Shown here: positions 50,496-59,769 of the stretch, piece by piece
How positions within the stretch are numbered: the stretch's first letter is position 1
Layout of the letters: every line of letters begins with the position of its first letter
Assembly (NCBI GenBank): GCA_964578885.1
Contig: CAZOEO010000010.1
Span: forward strand, 1 to 64,000
Reading direction: 5' to 3'
DNA length: 64,000 nucleotides
Source: CAZRHR01 sp964578885
GTDB lineage: Bacteria; Bacteroidota; Bacteroidia; CAIKAF01
Made by a program: the position numbers and the translations under genes
The notes under the pieces: generated by a model
The model's input: only the letters and a program-made list of their open reading frames with translations
What the model was told of the DNA's origin: nothing
Database searches by the model: none

Positions 50496-52409
50496 TTATC
50501 TCACCACTACCAAACGGGTATATTCTGTTTTGGTTCCAAATCCAAGGGCGATCTGATACACGCCGGAAGCAAGTCCGGACGTGTTCAACTGAATTTGATG
50601 TGGGCCATTGGTCATTTCTCCAGCGTAATGAGTAATCACCGTTTGTCCAGCCATATTCAAAACCCTGATGGTCACATCTGCCATTTCGTTCATGGTGAAC
50701 TGAAGCTGGGTTGCATCTGATGCCGGATTAGGGAAAACGGACATAGCGAGGGTGTTGTTCTCGTCGATAGAGGCTGTAAAGGCCGTTAGGTTAATGTTAT
50801 CCACATAAAGATTATCTCCAAATCCGGATACGCCGCGGAAACGGAAAAGCACATCGCTGGCATTGATGGACGACAAATCCACTGTTTCCTTTCTCCATTG
50901 AGTTGCAGAAGGAACAAAAGGTTCGTTATTTGAACTCACTGGAGGCGCGGTAGCCAAGGTTGTTCCTGCTTTGTCGAAAAGATTCGTCCAACTACCACCG
51001 CAATTGGTGGAATAATCTACACGCAAACGGTCGTTTTCAGGAGAAGTGGCAGACCAGTAAGTATAGGCCACATCAAACTCCAACTGCATGGGGCCGGAAG
51101 CGCTAAGGTCAAATCGTGGTGTGAACAAATCGGCGGTAGCACCATTGGGCATGTTCCAAAAGAAAGCACGCATACAGCGGTTGGAAGCACCAAAACCTCC
51201 GGCACCTTGTACACGTTGCCATCCTATGGATGCTCCCTGATTGTCAATCAACCAATTGGCAGGAAAAGTGGTTGCCTCAAAAGTTTCGGCAGATGGCCCT
51301 GCAGTTGGAGCACCTGAAACTGAAAAATCTTTGGTCTGTGTACCCACCGGATTGGTTAAAGCAGCATTTCCATTGATTTGAGTTAACCAAACTGATAAAG
51401 TATTTACGCCGCCTGCTAAGCCAGAAAGGTTTGGAATAGCCACGTTGGCCGTGGCATTCGGGGCAATATTTCCTGAATATGGGAAAGAAGACGCGGTGCC
51501 GCCATTCACTGCATAATTCACAGTAGCCGACGTGAGGTTTACATTACCTAAATTCCGGATGGTGGCACTTACACCAGAAAGATCTCCGGTGCAATTTAAC
51601 CCTGAAGGACCTGCAATCGCCGTAACCGAACCATAATCTGCCAACGGCGCAGGAGCACTGTAGCCGCCCTGAAGCACCTCTTTGGTATTGTTGTTCTGGA
51701 TAAAGGCTACTACAGCTACTTCCGAAAGTTTGTAAAGATACGCGGGAAGGGTTTCGGTGAAAGTAATGGTTTGCGTGGTGCCATCTGTCCAGGAAGAAGC
51801 GAGTAGGGTCCCATTGGCATTAGGGTACATTTTACGCATTACGCCTTTGAAACTGGTTTCACCATTGGTTCCGGGAGCCGTAGCAAACGTAATTTCTCTT
51901 TCCGCAATCATGACATGCAAGCGCATCACTTGACTTCCAAGATCAATGTCTTCGGTGGCTGTAATGGTTACGGAAATATTAATGGTCGAAAGATCTGGTG
52001 AAATGGTATGAGTCACCTGTAAATCGAAGGCCGATGAATCCGCGTAGCGATTGTTGATTTTGGTCTGGTTCAGATTCGCCAATGCGCCTGAATAACTACT
52101 TCCTGTATGCGGCGACCCATCTAATACGCCGTAAGGAACTCCGGAAATATTATAATATCCAGCACGGGTATTCACCTCATTTGGATTTTGAACGTTCATG
52201 GGATCGAAACCCGGACCTGCCGTTTGGTACTTAATACCAACTACTTTGCCCGTATTCCCTCCCAAAAGAGTATTGTATCCAGGATTCTGCTGAGCACAAG
52301 GAGCGCATCCCGCATTAGAAAATGCTTCCGCCACAATAAATCTGGGTGACTGGGCAGCAAGAGCTCCTGCCGTAAGCATGGCTAAGCCCCAAGCGTAAGT
52401 ATGTTTCAT
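50496..52409 (-). CDS. Omp28-related exported protein with type IX sorting domain
   Basis: This secreted or surface protein has 637 residues. A signal peptide (about 1-19, LTAGALAAQ) precedes an Omp28/thioredoxin-like domain (about 20-240) with the redox-like motif NAGCAPCAQQNPGY (CxxC) and SGVPYGVLDG. Ig-like and jelly-roll regions follow (around 265-360 and 380-540), and the C-terminal type A sorting domain starts MSVFPNPASDATQLQF and ends YTRLVVVR. It should be exported by SprA. The CxxC pair suggests a thiol-redox or metal-binding role, but no activity is proven for the family. It is a single gene with its own terminator. No clear promoter box was found upstream. Confidence 0.9.
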   Translation of the reverse strand: MKHTYAWGLAMLTAGALAAQSPRFIVAEAFSNAGCAPCAQQNPGYNTLLGGNTGKVVGIKYQTAGPGFDPMNVQNPNEVNTRAGYYNISGVPYGVLDGSPHTGSSYSGALANLNQTKINNRYADSSAFDLQVTHTISPDLSTINISVTITATEDIDLGSQVMRLHVMIAEREITFATAPGTNGETSFKGVMRKMYPNANGTLLASSWTDGTTQTITFTETLPAYLYKLSEVAVVAFIQNNNTKEVLQGGYSAPAPLADYGSVTAIAGPSGLNCTGDLSGVSATIRNLGNVNLTSATVNYAVNGGTASSFPYSGNIAPNATANVAIPNLSGLAGGVNTLSVWLTQINGNAALTNPVGTQTKDFSVSGAPTAGPSAETFEATTFPANWLIDNQGASIGWQRVQGAGGFGASNRCMRAFFWNMPNGATADLFTPRFDLSASGPMQLEFDVAYTYWSATSPENDRLRVDYSTNCGGSWTNLFDKAGTTLATAPPVSSNNEPFVPSATQWRKETVDLSSINASDVLFRFRGVSGFGDNLYVDNINLTAFTASIDENNTLAMSVFPNPASDATQLQFTMNEMADVTIRVLNMAGQTVITHYAGEMTNGPHQIQLNTSGLASGVYQIALGFGTKTEYTRLVVVR

Positions 52410-52717
52410 ATGAAATGGGTTAAACTGAAACGGTGAAATATTTATTCTTATCTAAGATATAAATTTATTACACGATGCCTTTCGTTTATTCACCCATTTT
52501 TCTTCTCATTTTCACCAAATCTCATCGAATAGCTATGTAAACAACTGACAAACAAAAACTAATCAACTAAAAAATCGAAAGAAAATCACCAACATAACGT
52601 CAATCCAAGGATGATTTATGAATACCATCTGAAAAAAATCGAGAAAGAAATTCACCCTAAAACATCATGCCCATTTACTTTCTCCTTTCTATTTTCATTT
52701 GGATTCTTACGTCAAAA

Positions 52718-55700
52718 ATGGTATATTTCAAATCAAAAAACGTGCGTTTATTCTTTTTTCTTCCCTCCACCCTTTTCATCTTATCCACCGTCTTTGTCCT
52801 GGCGCAAAATCCAGTTAAAACAGGCATTCCGCCGCATCAGGAAACACCCGTTCATTTTTTTGAATCCCTTGTTTGGTTAGAAAATGATCGCCTGGCAGAA
52901 GATATTTTGCGTGAATTTTCACCCGACTGGCTGGCCGCTCATCAGCTCCAAGAAGTAAGCCTGTCGCGCCTTTCGCCACATTTCGCCTTGTATTTGGTCC
53001 AGGGTTTTCCGGAAGATAGCACTACAGATGCCATGAAAGCCACCACTGGCCTTTTGGCAAAACTAAAAAGCAGCCCTTCCGTCCGGCTTGCACAATTCAA
53101 CCATGTAGTGCAACATCGGGCCGTTCCAAATGACCCATCCTACGCAAACCAGCAATGGCAATACAACAACACCGGACAAAGCGGCGGAACCATAGGCGCA
53201 GACATTCGCGCACAAGCAGCCTGGGACATTACCACCGGCGGTTTATCTGCTCAGGGTGACACCATTGTGGTGGCAGTGATCGACGATGGATTTCAAAGAA
53301 ATCATACGGATTTACTTCCCAACATGTGGCAAAATTTTCTTGAAATTCCCGGAAATGGCATTGATGACGATGGAAATGGATATGTGGATGATGTATTCGG
53401 CTGGAACGCCTACAACGGCAACGGAACCTTATCCAGCGCCCAACACGGCACACATGTTTCCGGAATTATTGGTGCACGTGGAAACAACAATGTGGGTGGC
53501 ACCGGTGTAAACTGGCAAGTGAAAATTATGCCCATCATGGGTTCGTCCGGAAACGAAGCGACCGTGGTATCCGCCTATGCGTATGCCGCAGCAATGCGAC
53601 GTTTATATAACCAAACCAATGGTCAGCAGGGCGCTTTTGTCGTTTCCACCAATTCTTCATTCGGCGTGGACAATGGAAATGCCGCCAATTTCCCAATCTG
53701 GTGCGCTTTTTATGACACCCTGGGAAGCGTGGGTATTTTGAGCGCCGGAGCTGGCCCAAACAACAATGTGAACGTAGATGCGGTTGGCGATGTGCCCACC
53801 ACCTGCGTTTCGTCCTTTTTAATTGGCGTCACCAATACCACCCGCAATGACGGCCGTAACAATTCCAGCGGCTACGGCGCCACCAGCATCGACCTGGGAG
53901 CACCCGGTACGCAAATCTGGAATACCATTCCAACCAACAATTATAGCGCCCTCACAGGCACATCGATGGCCACTCCTCATGTGGCCGGAGCTATTGCACT
54001 TTACTATTCGGCAGCCTGCGCTCATTTTATTCAACTGTATAAACAAAATCCATCTGCCATGACCTTGCAAATGAGGCAATGGGTACTGGCAGGAGTAGAT
54101 TCCATTTCCGCGCTCAATGGTATCACCACCACTGGCGGCCGACTTAACTTATTAAAAGGCATTCAAGCCGTTCAGTCGTTCAATTGCAATCCCAATAGCC
54201 CGCCAACCGCCGCTTTTAGTCAAAACGGCACATCGGGTTGTCCCGGCCTTCAAATCCAGTTCAATCAAACCAGTATTGGCCTGGTCGATTCGGTTCAATG
54301 GAGTTTTCCGGGTGGAAATCCCTCCTTTTCTAACCAACTTCAACCCGTGGTGCAATACAATCAAATGGGAACTTTTCCCGTTTCACTTATTGTGTATAAT
54401 GGTTTTGGCAGCGACACCCTCCTTCAAAATGGGGCGGTAAATATTACCAACACCGCCTCGACCACCATTTTTAGAGAAAATTTTGAAGGCACATCGCTTA
54501 GCAGCATGGGCTGGACAAGCATTAATCCGGGAGGAAATGGTCAGTGGAATTTGGTAAATATCAATGGAAACAATCCGGGAAACAAAGCGCCGGGAGTCAA
54601 TATTTTCCAGAACCAATCAGAAGCGGGCCAAAACGATACGCTCATGTCTCCGCTTCTCGACTTCTCCCTGTTTTCGGCCATCAGCCTTCGTTTTGAACAT
54701 GCACACCGACGCAGGGTATCTACCGTGAGAGACTCTTTGTTTGTTTTGGTAAAAAGCCTGCAACAACCGCAGCCGGTATCTGTCATCCGAATTGCGGAAA
54801 ACGGGCAAGGTGTATTTGCCACCAACACTCTACTCAACAGTAATTTTGTACCAAATACCGCCAATGACTGGTGCTTTGGTACTGCCACGGCGGCCAGCTG
54901 CCTGTCGGCTAGCTTACAAGCTTTCAGCGGCCATGATCAGGTTCAACTTATTTTCGTGGTTCAGAACCGCGGTGGCAACAACATTTATATTGACAACGTG
55001 GTCGTAGAAGGTGTTTGTTCCGGATTTCCGGTTGGGCCGGGACCTGTCGCCCAATTCTCCAGCAGTGGCTCGTTGATTTGCGAAGGTGACTCTCTGCTTT
55101 TCACCTCCACATCTGCGGGAAGTATCGTGCAAACCTACTGGCAGATTTCCGGCGGAACACCCGCACAATCTTCCAATAACACGGTTTGGGCCACATGGAA
55201 CAGTGCAGGAATTTTCCCCGTACAACTTTGGGTAAGTGATGGTCTTTTAGCGGATTCCACGATTCAAATGATCACGGTGGAATCGCCACTACCTACGCCG
55301 CTGATTCAACTTTCCAACGGAACGCTTTCTGCCCCACCCGCTTTTGCCTATCAGTGGTTCGACACACAAGGTCAGATTTCCGGTGCCACAAGTCAGCAAT
55401 TTACGCCTCCAGGTCCCGGCTTATATGGCGTTACCGTTTTCACGGAAAGTGGTTGCAGCACCTCTTCGGCATTATTCAATTTCGTTTTGGGAGTGGCTGC
55501 GGAATCTTCTCTGAAAGTGGTTTTATACCCGAACCCAACAAGCGAAATGGTGCACGTAATGTCAGAACAAATCCCGGAACGCATCCTGGTGTTCGACGCA
55601 CAAGGCAGATTATGGCAAGACGCCATACTCACCCGCCAGATTGGCGTTTCCGGACTCGCGCCCGGTGTGTATTGGCTTCAATTGGAGTGGCCCGAAGAAA

Positions 55701-55732
55701 ACCTGGTTCTGCCGCTGGTGGTGCAACCCTGA
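52718..55732 (+). CDS. Exported subtilisin-like serine protease (S8) with PKD and type IX domains
   Basis: This secreted protease has 1004 residues from the ATG at 52718, giving the signal peptide VRLFFFLPSTLFILSTVFVL then AQ. The frame is open 17 codons further upstream. After a propeptide-like region (about 30-150) the S8 domain shows all three catalytic residues: Asp in VVAVIDDGFQRNHTD, His in QHGTHVSGIIGA and Ser in LTGTSMATPHVAGA. PKD-like domains follow (around 495-580 and 780-860), with a concanavalin-like region between them. The type A sorting domain starts VVLYPNPTSEMVHVM. It should be exported by SprA and degrade external protein. It is a single gene. Confidence 0.94.
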   Translation: MVYFKSKNVRLFFFLPSTLFILSTVFVLAQNPVKTGIPPHQETPVHFFESLVWLENDRLAEDILREFSPDWLAAHQLQEVSLSRLSPHFALYLVQGFPEDSTTDAMKATTGLLAKLKSSPSVRLAQFNHVVQHRAVPNDPSYANQQWQYNNTGQSGGTIGADIRAQAAWDITTGGLSAQGDTIVVAVIDDGFQRNHTDLLPNMWQNFLEIPGNGIDDDGNGYVDDVFGWNAYNGNGTLSSAQHGTHVSGIIGARGNNNVGGTGVNWQVKIMPIMGSSGNEATVVSAYAYAAAMRRLYNQTNGQQGAFVVSTNSSFGVDNGNAANFPIWCAFYDTLGSVGILSAGAGPNNNVNVDAVGDVPTTCVSSFLIGVTNTTRNDGRNNSSGYGATSIDLGAPGTQIWNTIPTNNYSALTGTSMATPHVAGAIALYYSAACAHFIQLYKQNPSAMTLQMRQWVLAGVDSISALNGITTTGGRLNLLKGIQAVQSFNCNPNSPPTAAFSQNGTSGCPGLQIQFNQTSIGLVDSVQWSFPGGNPSFSNQLQPVVQYNQMGTFPVSLIVYNGFGSDTLLQNGAVNITNTASTTIFRENFEGTSLSSMGWTSINPGGNGQWNLVNINGNNPGNKAPGVNIFQNQSEAGQNDTLMSPLLDFSLFSAISLRFEHAHRRRVSTVRDSLFVLVKSLQQPQPVSVIRIAENGQGVFATNTLLNSNFVPNTANDWCFGTATAASCLSASLQAFSGHDQVQLIFVVQNRGGNNIYIDNVVVEGVCSGFPVGPGPVAQFSSSGSLICEGDSLLFTSTSAGSIVQTYWQISGGTPAQSSNNTVWATWNSAGIFPVQLWVSDGLLADSTIQMITVESPLPTPLIQLSNGTLSAPPAFAYQWFDTQGQISGATSQQFTPPGPGLYGVTVFTESGCSTSSALFNFVLGVAAESSLKVVLYPNPTSEMVHVMSEQIPERILVFDAQGRLWQDAILTRQIGVSGLAPGVYWLQLEWPEENLVLPLVVQP

Positions 55733-55771
55733 ACCAGCCATTTACCCTTTTCCTTTTTCACGAAACCGGAA

Positions 55772-57064
55772 TCAGCCATTCATCAATGACTCCAATTCTT
55801 CCACCTCTCTGGGAATGGAAGCCATCAAATCCAATGGCTCACCTTTTTCCTGAATGACCACATTGTTCTCGATACGCACGCCAATGCCTTCTTCGCGTAC
55901 ATAGATACCTGGTTCTACGGTAAGTACCATACCTGCTTGCAGCGGCTCGTTGAAAAATCCCACATCATGCACATCGATACCCAAGAAATGAGATGTACCA
56001 TGCATGAAATACTTTTTATATGCCGGCCAGGTAGGATTTTGGGAAGCGATATCGGCCATGGAAATTAACCCAAGGTCTACCAATTCTTTTTCAATCCATT
56101 GTCCTACTGCCTGATTGAACTCCCGAAGAATTACGCCTGGCCGTAATGCCTGAATGGCCTGCTTTTGCACGCGAAGCACCGCGTTGTAAATGGCTTTTTG
56201 CCGGGGAGAAAACGTCCCGCTCACGGGAATACAACGGGTTAAATCAGATGCATAATTGGCATAACGGGCTGCCACATCAAGTAATAGTAACTCACCTGAT
56301 TCACAAACCTTTGCATTCTGATGATAATGCAATACGCAGGCATTAAATCCACTTGCTATAATGGGCCCGTACGCGAAGCCTTCCGACCGATTGGAGATAA
56401 ATTCATGAATCAACTCCGCCTCGATTTCATACTCTGTAACACCGGGTTTCACAAAGGAAAGTAACCGACGGAAGCCCTTTTCGGTGATTTGACAGGCATG
56501 GGCAATCAGCTCGATTTCTTCGGAAGATTTCACGGCGCGAAGTTGGTGCATCAAAGGCGCGAGTCGTTGATACTGATGCAACGGATACATTCGCTTCAGT
56601 TCATGCACCAATTCCATTTCCCTGGTCAGAATTTGAATATCGGCGCGGGTATGCTCGTTGCTGTTCAGCCACACGGATTGTGCTTCTGCCATGAGCACCC
56701 TAAGTGTTTTGTAAAAATCGGCCGACCACAGAATGGTTTTCACACCGGAGCGTTCGGCGGCCTGTGCTTTGGTGAGCTTATCTCCTTCCCAAATGGCTAT
56801 TTCCTCAGAGGTTTCCCGGATAAACAAGATTTCTCTGAACGCGGGATCTGCGGCACCCGGAAAAATCACAAGCAAGGTATCTTCCTGATCGATTCCAGAT
56901 AAATAATACAGGTCCGCATTTTGCCGAAATCCCATGGTACCATCTGCGTTGGTTGGCATAATGGCATTACTGGTGAGAATGGCCAATCCCTTTTGGGGAA
57001 GCAGGGATTTCAACTTTTCCCGGTTATGGGTAAAAAGAGAAGAAGAAGCAGGTGTATATCTCAT
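55772..57064 (-). CDS. pepP: Xaa-Pro aminopeptidase (M24B)
   Basis: This dinuclear-metal peptidase removes an N-terminal residue next to proline. The 430 residues have an N-terminal creatinase-like domain (about 1-170) and the pita-bread catalytic domain with metal ligands Asp in LLLDVAARYANYASDLTR (two Asp), His in MHGTSHFLGIDVHDVG, Glu in LTVEPGIYV and Glu in GVRIENNVVI. The layout fits aminopeptidase P rather than prolidase. No signal peptide is present, so it is cytoplasmic. It is convergent with the subtilisin-like gene (39-bp gap). The terminator of tonB lies just upstream. Confidence 0.94.
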   Translation of the reverse strand: MRYTPASSSLFTHNREKLKSLLPQKGLAILTSNAIMPTNADGTMGFRQNADLYYLSGIDQEDTLLVIFPGAADPAFREILFIRETSEEIAIWEGDKLTKAQAAERSGVKTILWSADFYKTLRVLMAEAQSVWLNSNEHTRADIQILTREMELVHELKRMYPLHQYQRLAPLMHQLRAVKSSEEIELIAHACQITEKGFRRLLSFVKPGVTEYEIEAELIHEFISNRSEGFAYGPIIASGFNACVLHYHQNAKVCESGELLLLDVAARYANYASDLTRCIPVSGTFSPRQKAIYNAVLRVQKQAIQALRPGVILREFNQAVGQWIEKELVDLGLISMADIASQNPTWPAYKKYFMHGTSHFLGIDVHDVGFFNEPLQAGMVLTVEPGIYVREEGIGVRIENNVVIQEKGEPLDLMASIPREVEELESLMNG

Positions 57065-57083
57065 GATGAAAAGGCGTAAAAAT

Positions 57084-57111
57084 AAAAACCCGGAAGCTTT
57101 GAGGTTCCGGG
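57084..57111 (-). terminator. Terminator of the tonB gene
   Basis: The stem CCCGGAA / TTCCGGG (57089-57095 and 57105-57111) is followed on the minus strand by TTTTTATTTTTA. It lies 26 bp after the tonB stop codon. Confidence 0.75.
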
Positions 57112-57136
57112 CATAAATATCTTGAAAAAGGCTGAA

Positions 57137-57862
57137 TTAATTTCCGCGTAGAGTAAAGTTAATAGGCAGGGTGTATTGAACACGCACCGGCTTTCCTCTT
57201 TGCTTACCTGGTGTAAACTTAGGAAGTTTCTTAATAACGCTTTCTGCCGCATTACCGGAACCATACCCGAAATCGCGCACGGCTTTCACGTCTGCGATAG
57301 AACCGTCCCGTTCAACAACGAAATAAACATACACTTTTCCCTGTTGACCAGCACGTTTTGCGTTTTCAGGATAAACCAATTCGCGCTGAAGGAATTTAGC
57401 CAATTCACGTTGGAAACAGGCGTCGGCTTCCTGAGGTGTTTTTGCAGATTCGCAACCTTTGAAACGCGGCATATCTTCTACCACCATAAAAATCTCATCG
57501 GATACGGTTTCTCCGGTGTTTCCGAAACCGACATCTCCGGTCACTTCGGTCACCTCGGTGTTTTCCGCTTCAAACTCAATTTCCGTTTCCACTTCTTCCT
57601 CTCTTTCTACCAATTGAATCACTTCAATCACCGTGGGAGGCGGAGGAGTTGGCGCGGCCTGAGGTGGCGGTGGCGTGTAGTTAATAATTTCTTCCCTCAC
57701 CATTTCCTGAGGTGGAGGAACAAAAATGGTTTTAATGGTTTCTGTAAAAGCTCGCCATTCAAATGCCATAAGCATCAATCCACAAGCTAATACCAAGCCA
57801 AGGGAAAGATACAGGGGAGTCTGTTTGTTGATGTCCGATTCAGGGTGCTTACGCGTTTCCAT
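57137..57862 (-). CDS. tonB: TonB-family energy transducer
   Basis: This inner-membrane protein, with ExbB/ExbD, powers TonB-dependent outer-membrane receptors. The 241 residues have one N-terminal membrane helix (about 17-37, YLSLGLVLACGLMLMAF) and a proline-rich periplasmic spacer (NYTPPPPQAAPTPPPPTVIE, about 60-80). A Glu-rich segment follows, and the C-terminal TonB domain has LVYPENAKRAGQQGKVYVYF and VRDFGYG. The end FTPGKQRGKPVRVQYTLPIN is the usual TonB finish. In many Bacteroidota tonB, vanZ and gcvH lie next to sprA. Here they stay together but 20 kb from it. Confidence 0.92.
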   Translation of the reverse strand: METRKHPESDINKQTPLYLSLGLVLACGLMLMAFEWRAFTETIKTIFVPPPQEMVREEIINYTPPPPQAAPTPPPPTVIEVIQLVEREEEVETEIEFEAENTEVTEVTGDVGFGNTGETVSDEIFMVVEDMPRFKGCESAKTPQEADACFQRELAKFLQRELVYPENAKRAGQQGKVYVYFVVERDGSIADVKAVRDFGYGSGNAAESVIKKLPKFTPGKQRGKPVRVQYTLPINFTLRGN

Positions 57863-57990
57863 ACCTCGTATTGTTGGGTTAAAGATAGATAAACAGATTG
57901 AGAATTCTCATCAACATATTTATACGTTTATCGGCATGATTCGTTCAATGCCTGAAAAAAATAAATGCTTGCTTTGTTTCCTACTGATTT

Positions 57991-58392
57991 TCAGTACACT
58001 TTATGCTGAGATTGTCTCAACCCTGCATTTCGGCCGAAAATAATGAAGTACAACAAGGTCCCGGCCAGCACACCTGCTGCATCGGCGAACCAATCTTTTA
58101 CGTCTGCGCTCCGACCGGGAAAGTAGGCGCCCTGAAAAATTTCCAGCGCAGCGCCATAAACCAAAGCCAGTCCAATGGCTACCGGAACAGACTGATAACG
58201 GAGTGTCCGAAATCGATGTTGTTTTCTGAAACCCACCAACCATTGAAATACCAACACCAGAAACACAAGGCCATGCACCAATTTATCGAAACTGAAAAAA
58301 GGAGCACCAGGCAATTGTTGGCCGGGCGTAAAGCAAAGGGCAGCCACCAGGGCCGCCCATAAAATTCCAATCAGATTATGTCTCAGAAACAT
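57991..58392 (-). CDS. VanZ-family membrane protein
   Basis: This small membrane protein has 133 residues from the ATG at 58392 and four helices (about 5-22, 36-54, 66-87 and 105-125). VanZ-type text is ALCFTPGQQLPGAP, FSFDKLVHGLVFLVLVF and the loop AALEIFQGAYFPGRSADVKD with the conserved Glu, Gln and Asp. Distant relatives affect glycopeptide resistance in Gram-positive bacteria, but the function in Bacteroidota is unknown. It starts 4 bp after the gcvH stop, so it is co-transcribed with it. The frame open to 58407 overlaps gcvH and is less likely. Confidence 0.85.
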   Translation of the reverse strand: MFLRHNLIGILWAALVAALCFTPGQQLPGAPFFSFDKLVHGLVFLVLVFQWLVGFRKQHRFRTLRYQSVPVAIGLALVYGAALEIFQGAYFPGRSADVKDWFADAAGVLAGTLLYFIIFGRNAGLRQSQHKVY

Positions 58393-58396
58393 GGGA

Positions 58397-58774
58397 TTAA
58401 CCCACAAATTCGTTGTAAGCAGCTTCGTCCATCAGGGTGTCCAATTCTGCAGGCTGGGTCATGCGAATTTTAATCATCCATCCTTCTCCAAACGGATCAG
58501 AATTGACCAATTCGGGTGATGACTGTAATTCAGGATTCACTTCCAGTACCTCTCCACTCACGGGCATAAACAAATCAGACACCGTTTTTACGGCTTCTAC
58601 GGTTCCGAAAACACTGTCTTTATCAAGGGTTTGTCCTGTTGTTTCGATTTCAACAAAAACGATATCACCAAGTTCACCTTGTGCGTAGGCGCTGATGCCA
58701 ATGGTAGCAGTATCACCTTCGACCCGAATCCACTCGTGGTCTTTTGAAAATTTGAGATTGGCCGTTTGACTCAT
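58397..58774 (-). CDS. gcvH: Glycine cleavage system H protein
   Basis: This small lipoylated carrier shuttles the aminomethyl group between the P, T and L proteins of glycine cleavage. The 125 residues have LKFSKDHEWIRVEGDTATIG at the start, GDIVFVEIETTGQTL, the lipoylated lysine in GTVEAVKTVSDLFMPVSG (about Lys64) and the C-terminal GEGWMIKIRM. The length is normal. It has its own promoter element 13 bp upstream. It heads a run with vanZ, and tonB follows after 128 bp. The other glycine-cleavage genes are not in the window. Confidence 0.96.
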   Translation of the reverse strand: MSQTANLKFSKDHEWIRVEGDTATIGISAYAQGELGDIVFVEIETTGQTLDKDSVFGTVEAVKTVSDLFMPVSGEVLEVNPELQSSPELVNSDPFGEGWMIKIRMTQPAELDTLMDEAAYNEFVG

Positions 58775-58787
58775 GGATATTTTTTTT

Positions 58788-58795
58788 CAAACGTA
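58788..58795 (-). promoter_or_regulatory. -7 promoter element of gcvH
   Basis: TACGTTTG on the minus strand fits TAnnTTTG, 13 bp before the ATG. An A-rich stretch fills the gap. Confidence 0.5.
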
Positions 58796-58910
58796 CAAAA
58801 AAAGGGGCAGGTATGATAGAAAAACTGCGGGTTTTTTGAACCAACTTTTCGCCTTGGTTCATCTCATATTTACAGCACCAACAGAGGTTTCGACTGCATG
58901 GAAAATAAAA

Positions 58911-58938
58911 AAAGGCAGACTCCTGAGAATCTGCCTTT
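58911..58938 (-). terminator. Terminator of the succinate dehydrogenase operon
   Basis: AAAGGCAGA / TCTGCCTTT form a perfect 9-bp stem with a 10-base loop. On the minus strand it is followed by TTTTTTTATTTT. It lies 17 bp after the sdhB stop codon. Confidence 0.85.
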
Positions 58939-58955
58939 CCAACATAAAAATTTGA

Positions 58956-59750
58956 TTACATGGCAGCGCTTTCGCTCCCTTTTTTCTTTTTCTTTTTAAT
59001 GGCCGTAGCACGAACAAACTCGCGGTTCATACGGGCAATGTTCTCAATGGAAATGCCTTTGGGACATTCCACTTCACATGCGCCGGTATTGGTACAGTTT
59101 CCGAAACCTTCGAGGTCCATTTGTTCAACCATGCGCAATACGCGTTCTTCACGCTCTGGTTGTCCCTGAGGCAACAAAGCAAACTGAGATACTTTCGCAC
59201 TTACGAAAAGCATGGCAGAAGCATTTTTACACGTAGCCACACATGCCCCACAACCAATGCAGGTAGCGGCATCGAAGGCGGCATCTGCGTTTTCTTTGGG
59301 AATAGGAATGGCATTGGCATCTGGTGCAGAACCGGTATTGACGGAAACATAACCTCCAGCTTGAATCACCCGGTCGAAAGAGGAGCGATCTACCATCAAA
59401 TCTTTAATCACGGGAAAAGCAGCGGCTCTCCATGGCTCAATGGTAATGGTATCTCCATCATTAAAGTGACGCATGTGGAGTTGACATGTGGTGGTGCCGG
59501 TCATGGGACCATGCGCACGTCCATTGATAAACATGCTGCACATCCCACAAATTCCTTCGCGACAATCATGGTCGAAAGCCACAGGCTCTTCCCCTTTTTC
59601 TACCAGCTGTTGGTTCAGCACGTCCATCATTTCCAGAAAGGACATTTCCGGATTTACACCCTGCAAAGGGTAGTCGACCATCCGTCCAGCGTCTTTGGGC
59701 CCATCCTGGCGCCATATTTTAAGCTTTAAATTCATGGTTTTTGCTGCCAT
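58956..59750 (-). CDS. sdhB: Succinate dehydrogenase / fumarate reductase iron-sulfur subunit
   Basis: This electron-transfer subunit lies between the flavin subunit and the membrane cytochrome. The 264 residues show the [2Fe-2S] site DCREGICGMCSMF (Cys63, 68, 71) with Cys89. The second and third clusters are CIGCGACVATC (Cys164, 167, 170, 174) and CTNTGACEVECPKG (Cys219, 225, 229). The C-terminal extension is Lys-rich (AIKKKKKKGS). It is the last gene of sdhC-sdhA-sdhB, 19 bp after sdhA, with a terminator behind it. Confidence 0.96.
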   Translation of the reverse strand: MAAKTMNLKLKIWRQDGPKDAGRMVDYPLQGVNPEMSFLEMMDVLNQQLVEKGEEPVAFDHDCREGICGMCSMFINGRAHGPMTGTTTCQLHMRHFNDGDTITIEPWRAAAFPVIKDLMVDRSSFDRVIQAGGYVSVNTGSAPDANAIPIPKENADAAFDAATCIGCGACVATCKNASAMLFVSAKVSQFALLPQGQPEREERVLRMVEQMDLEGFGNCTNTGACEVECPKGISIENIARMNREFVRATAIKKKKKKGSESAAM

Positions 59751-59769
59751 GTGCGTGGAGATTTCTGGA

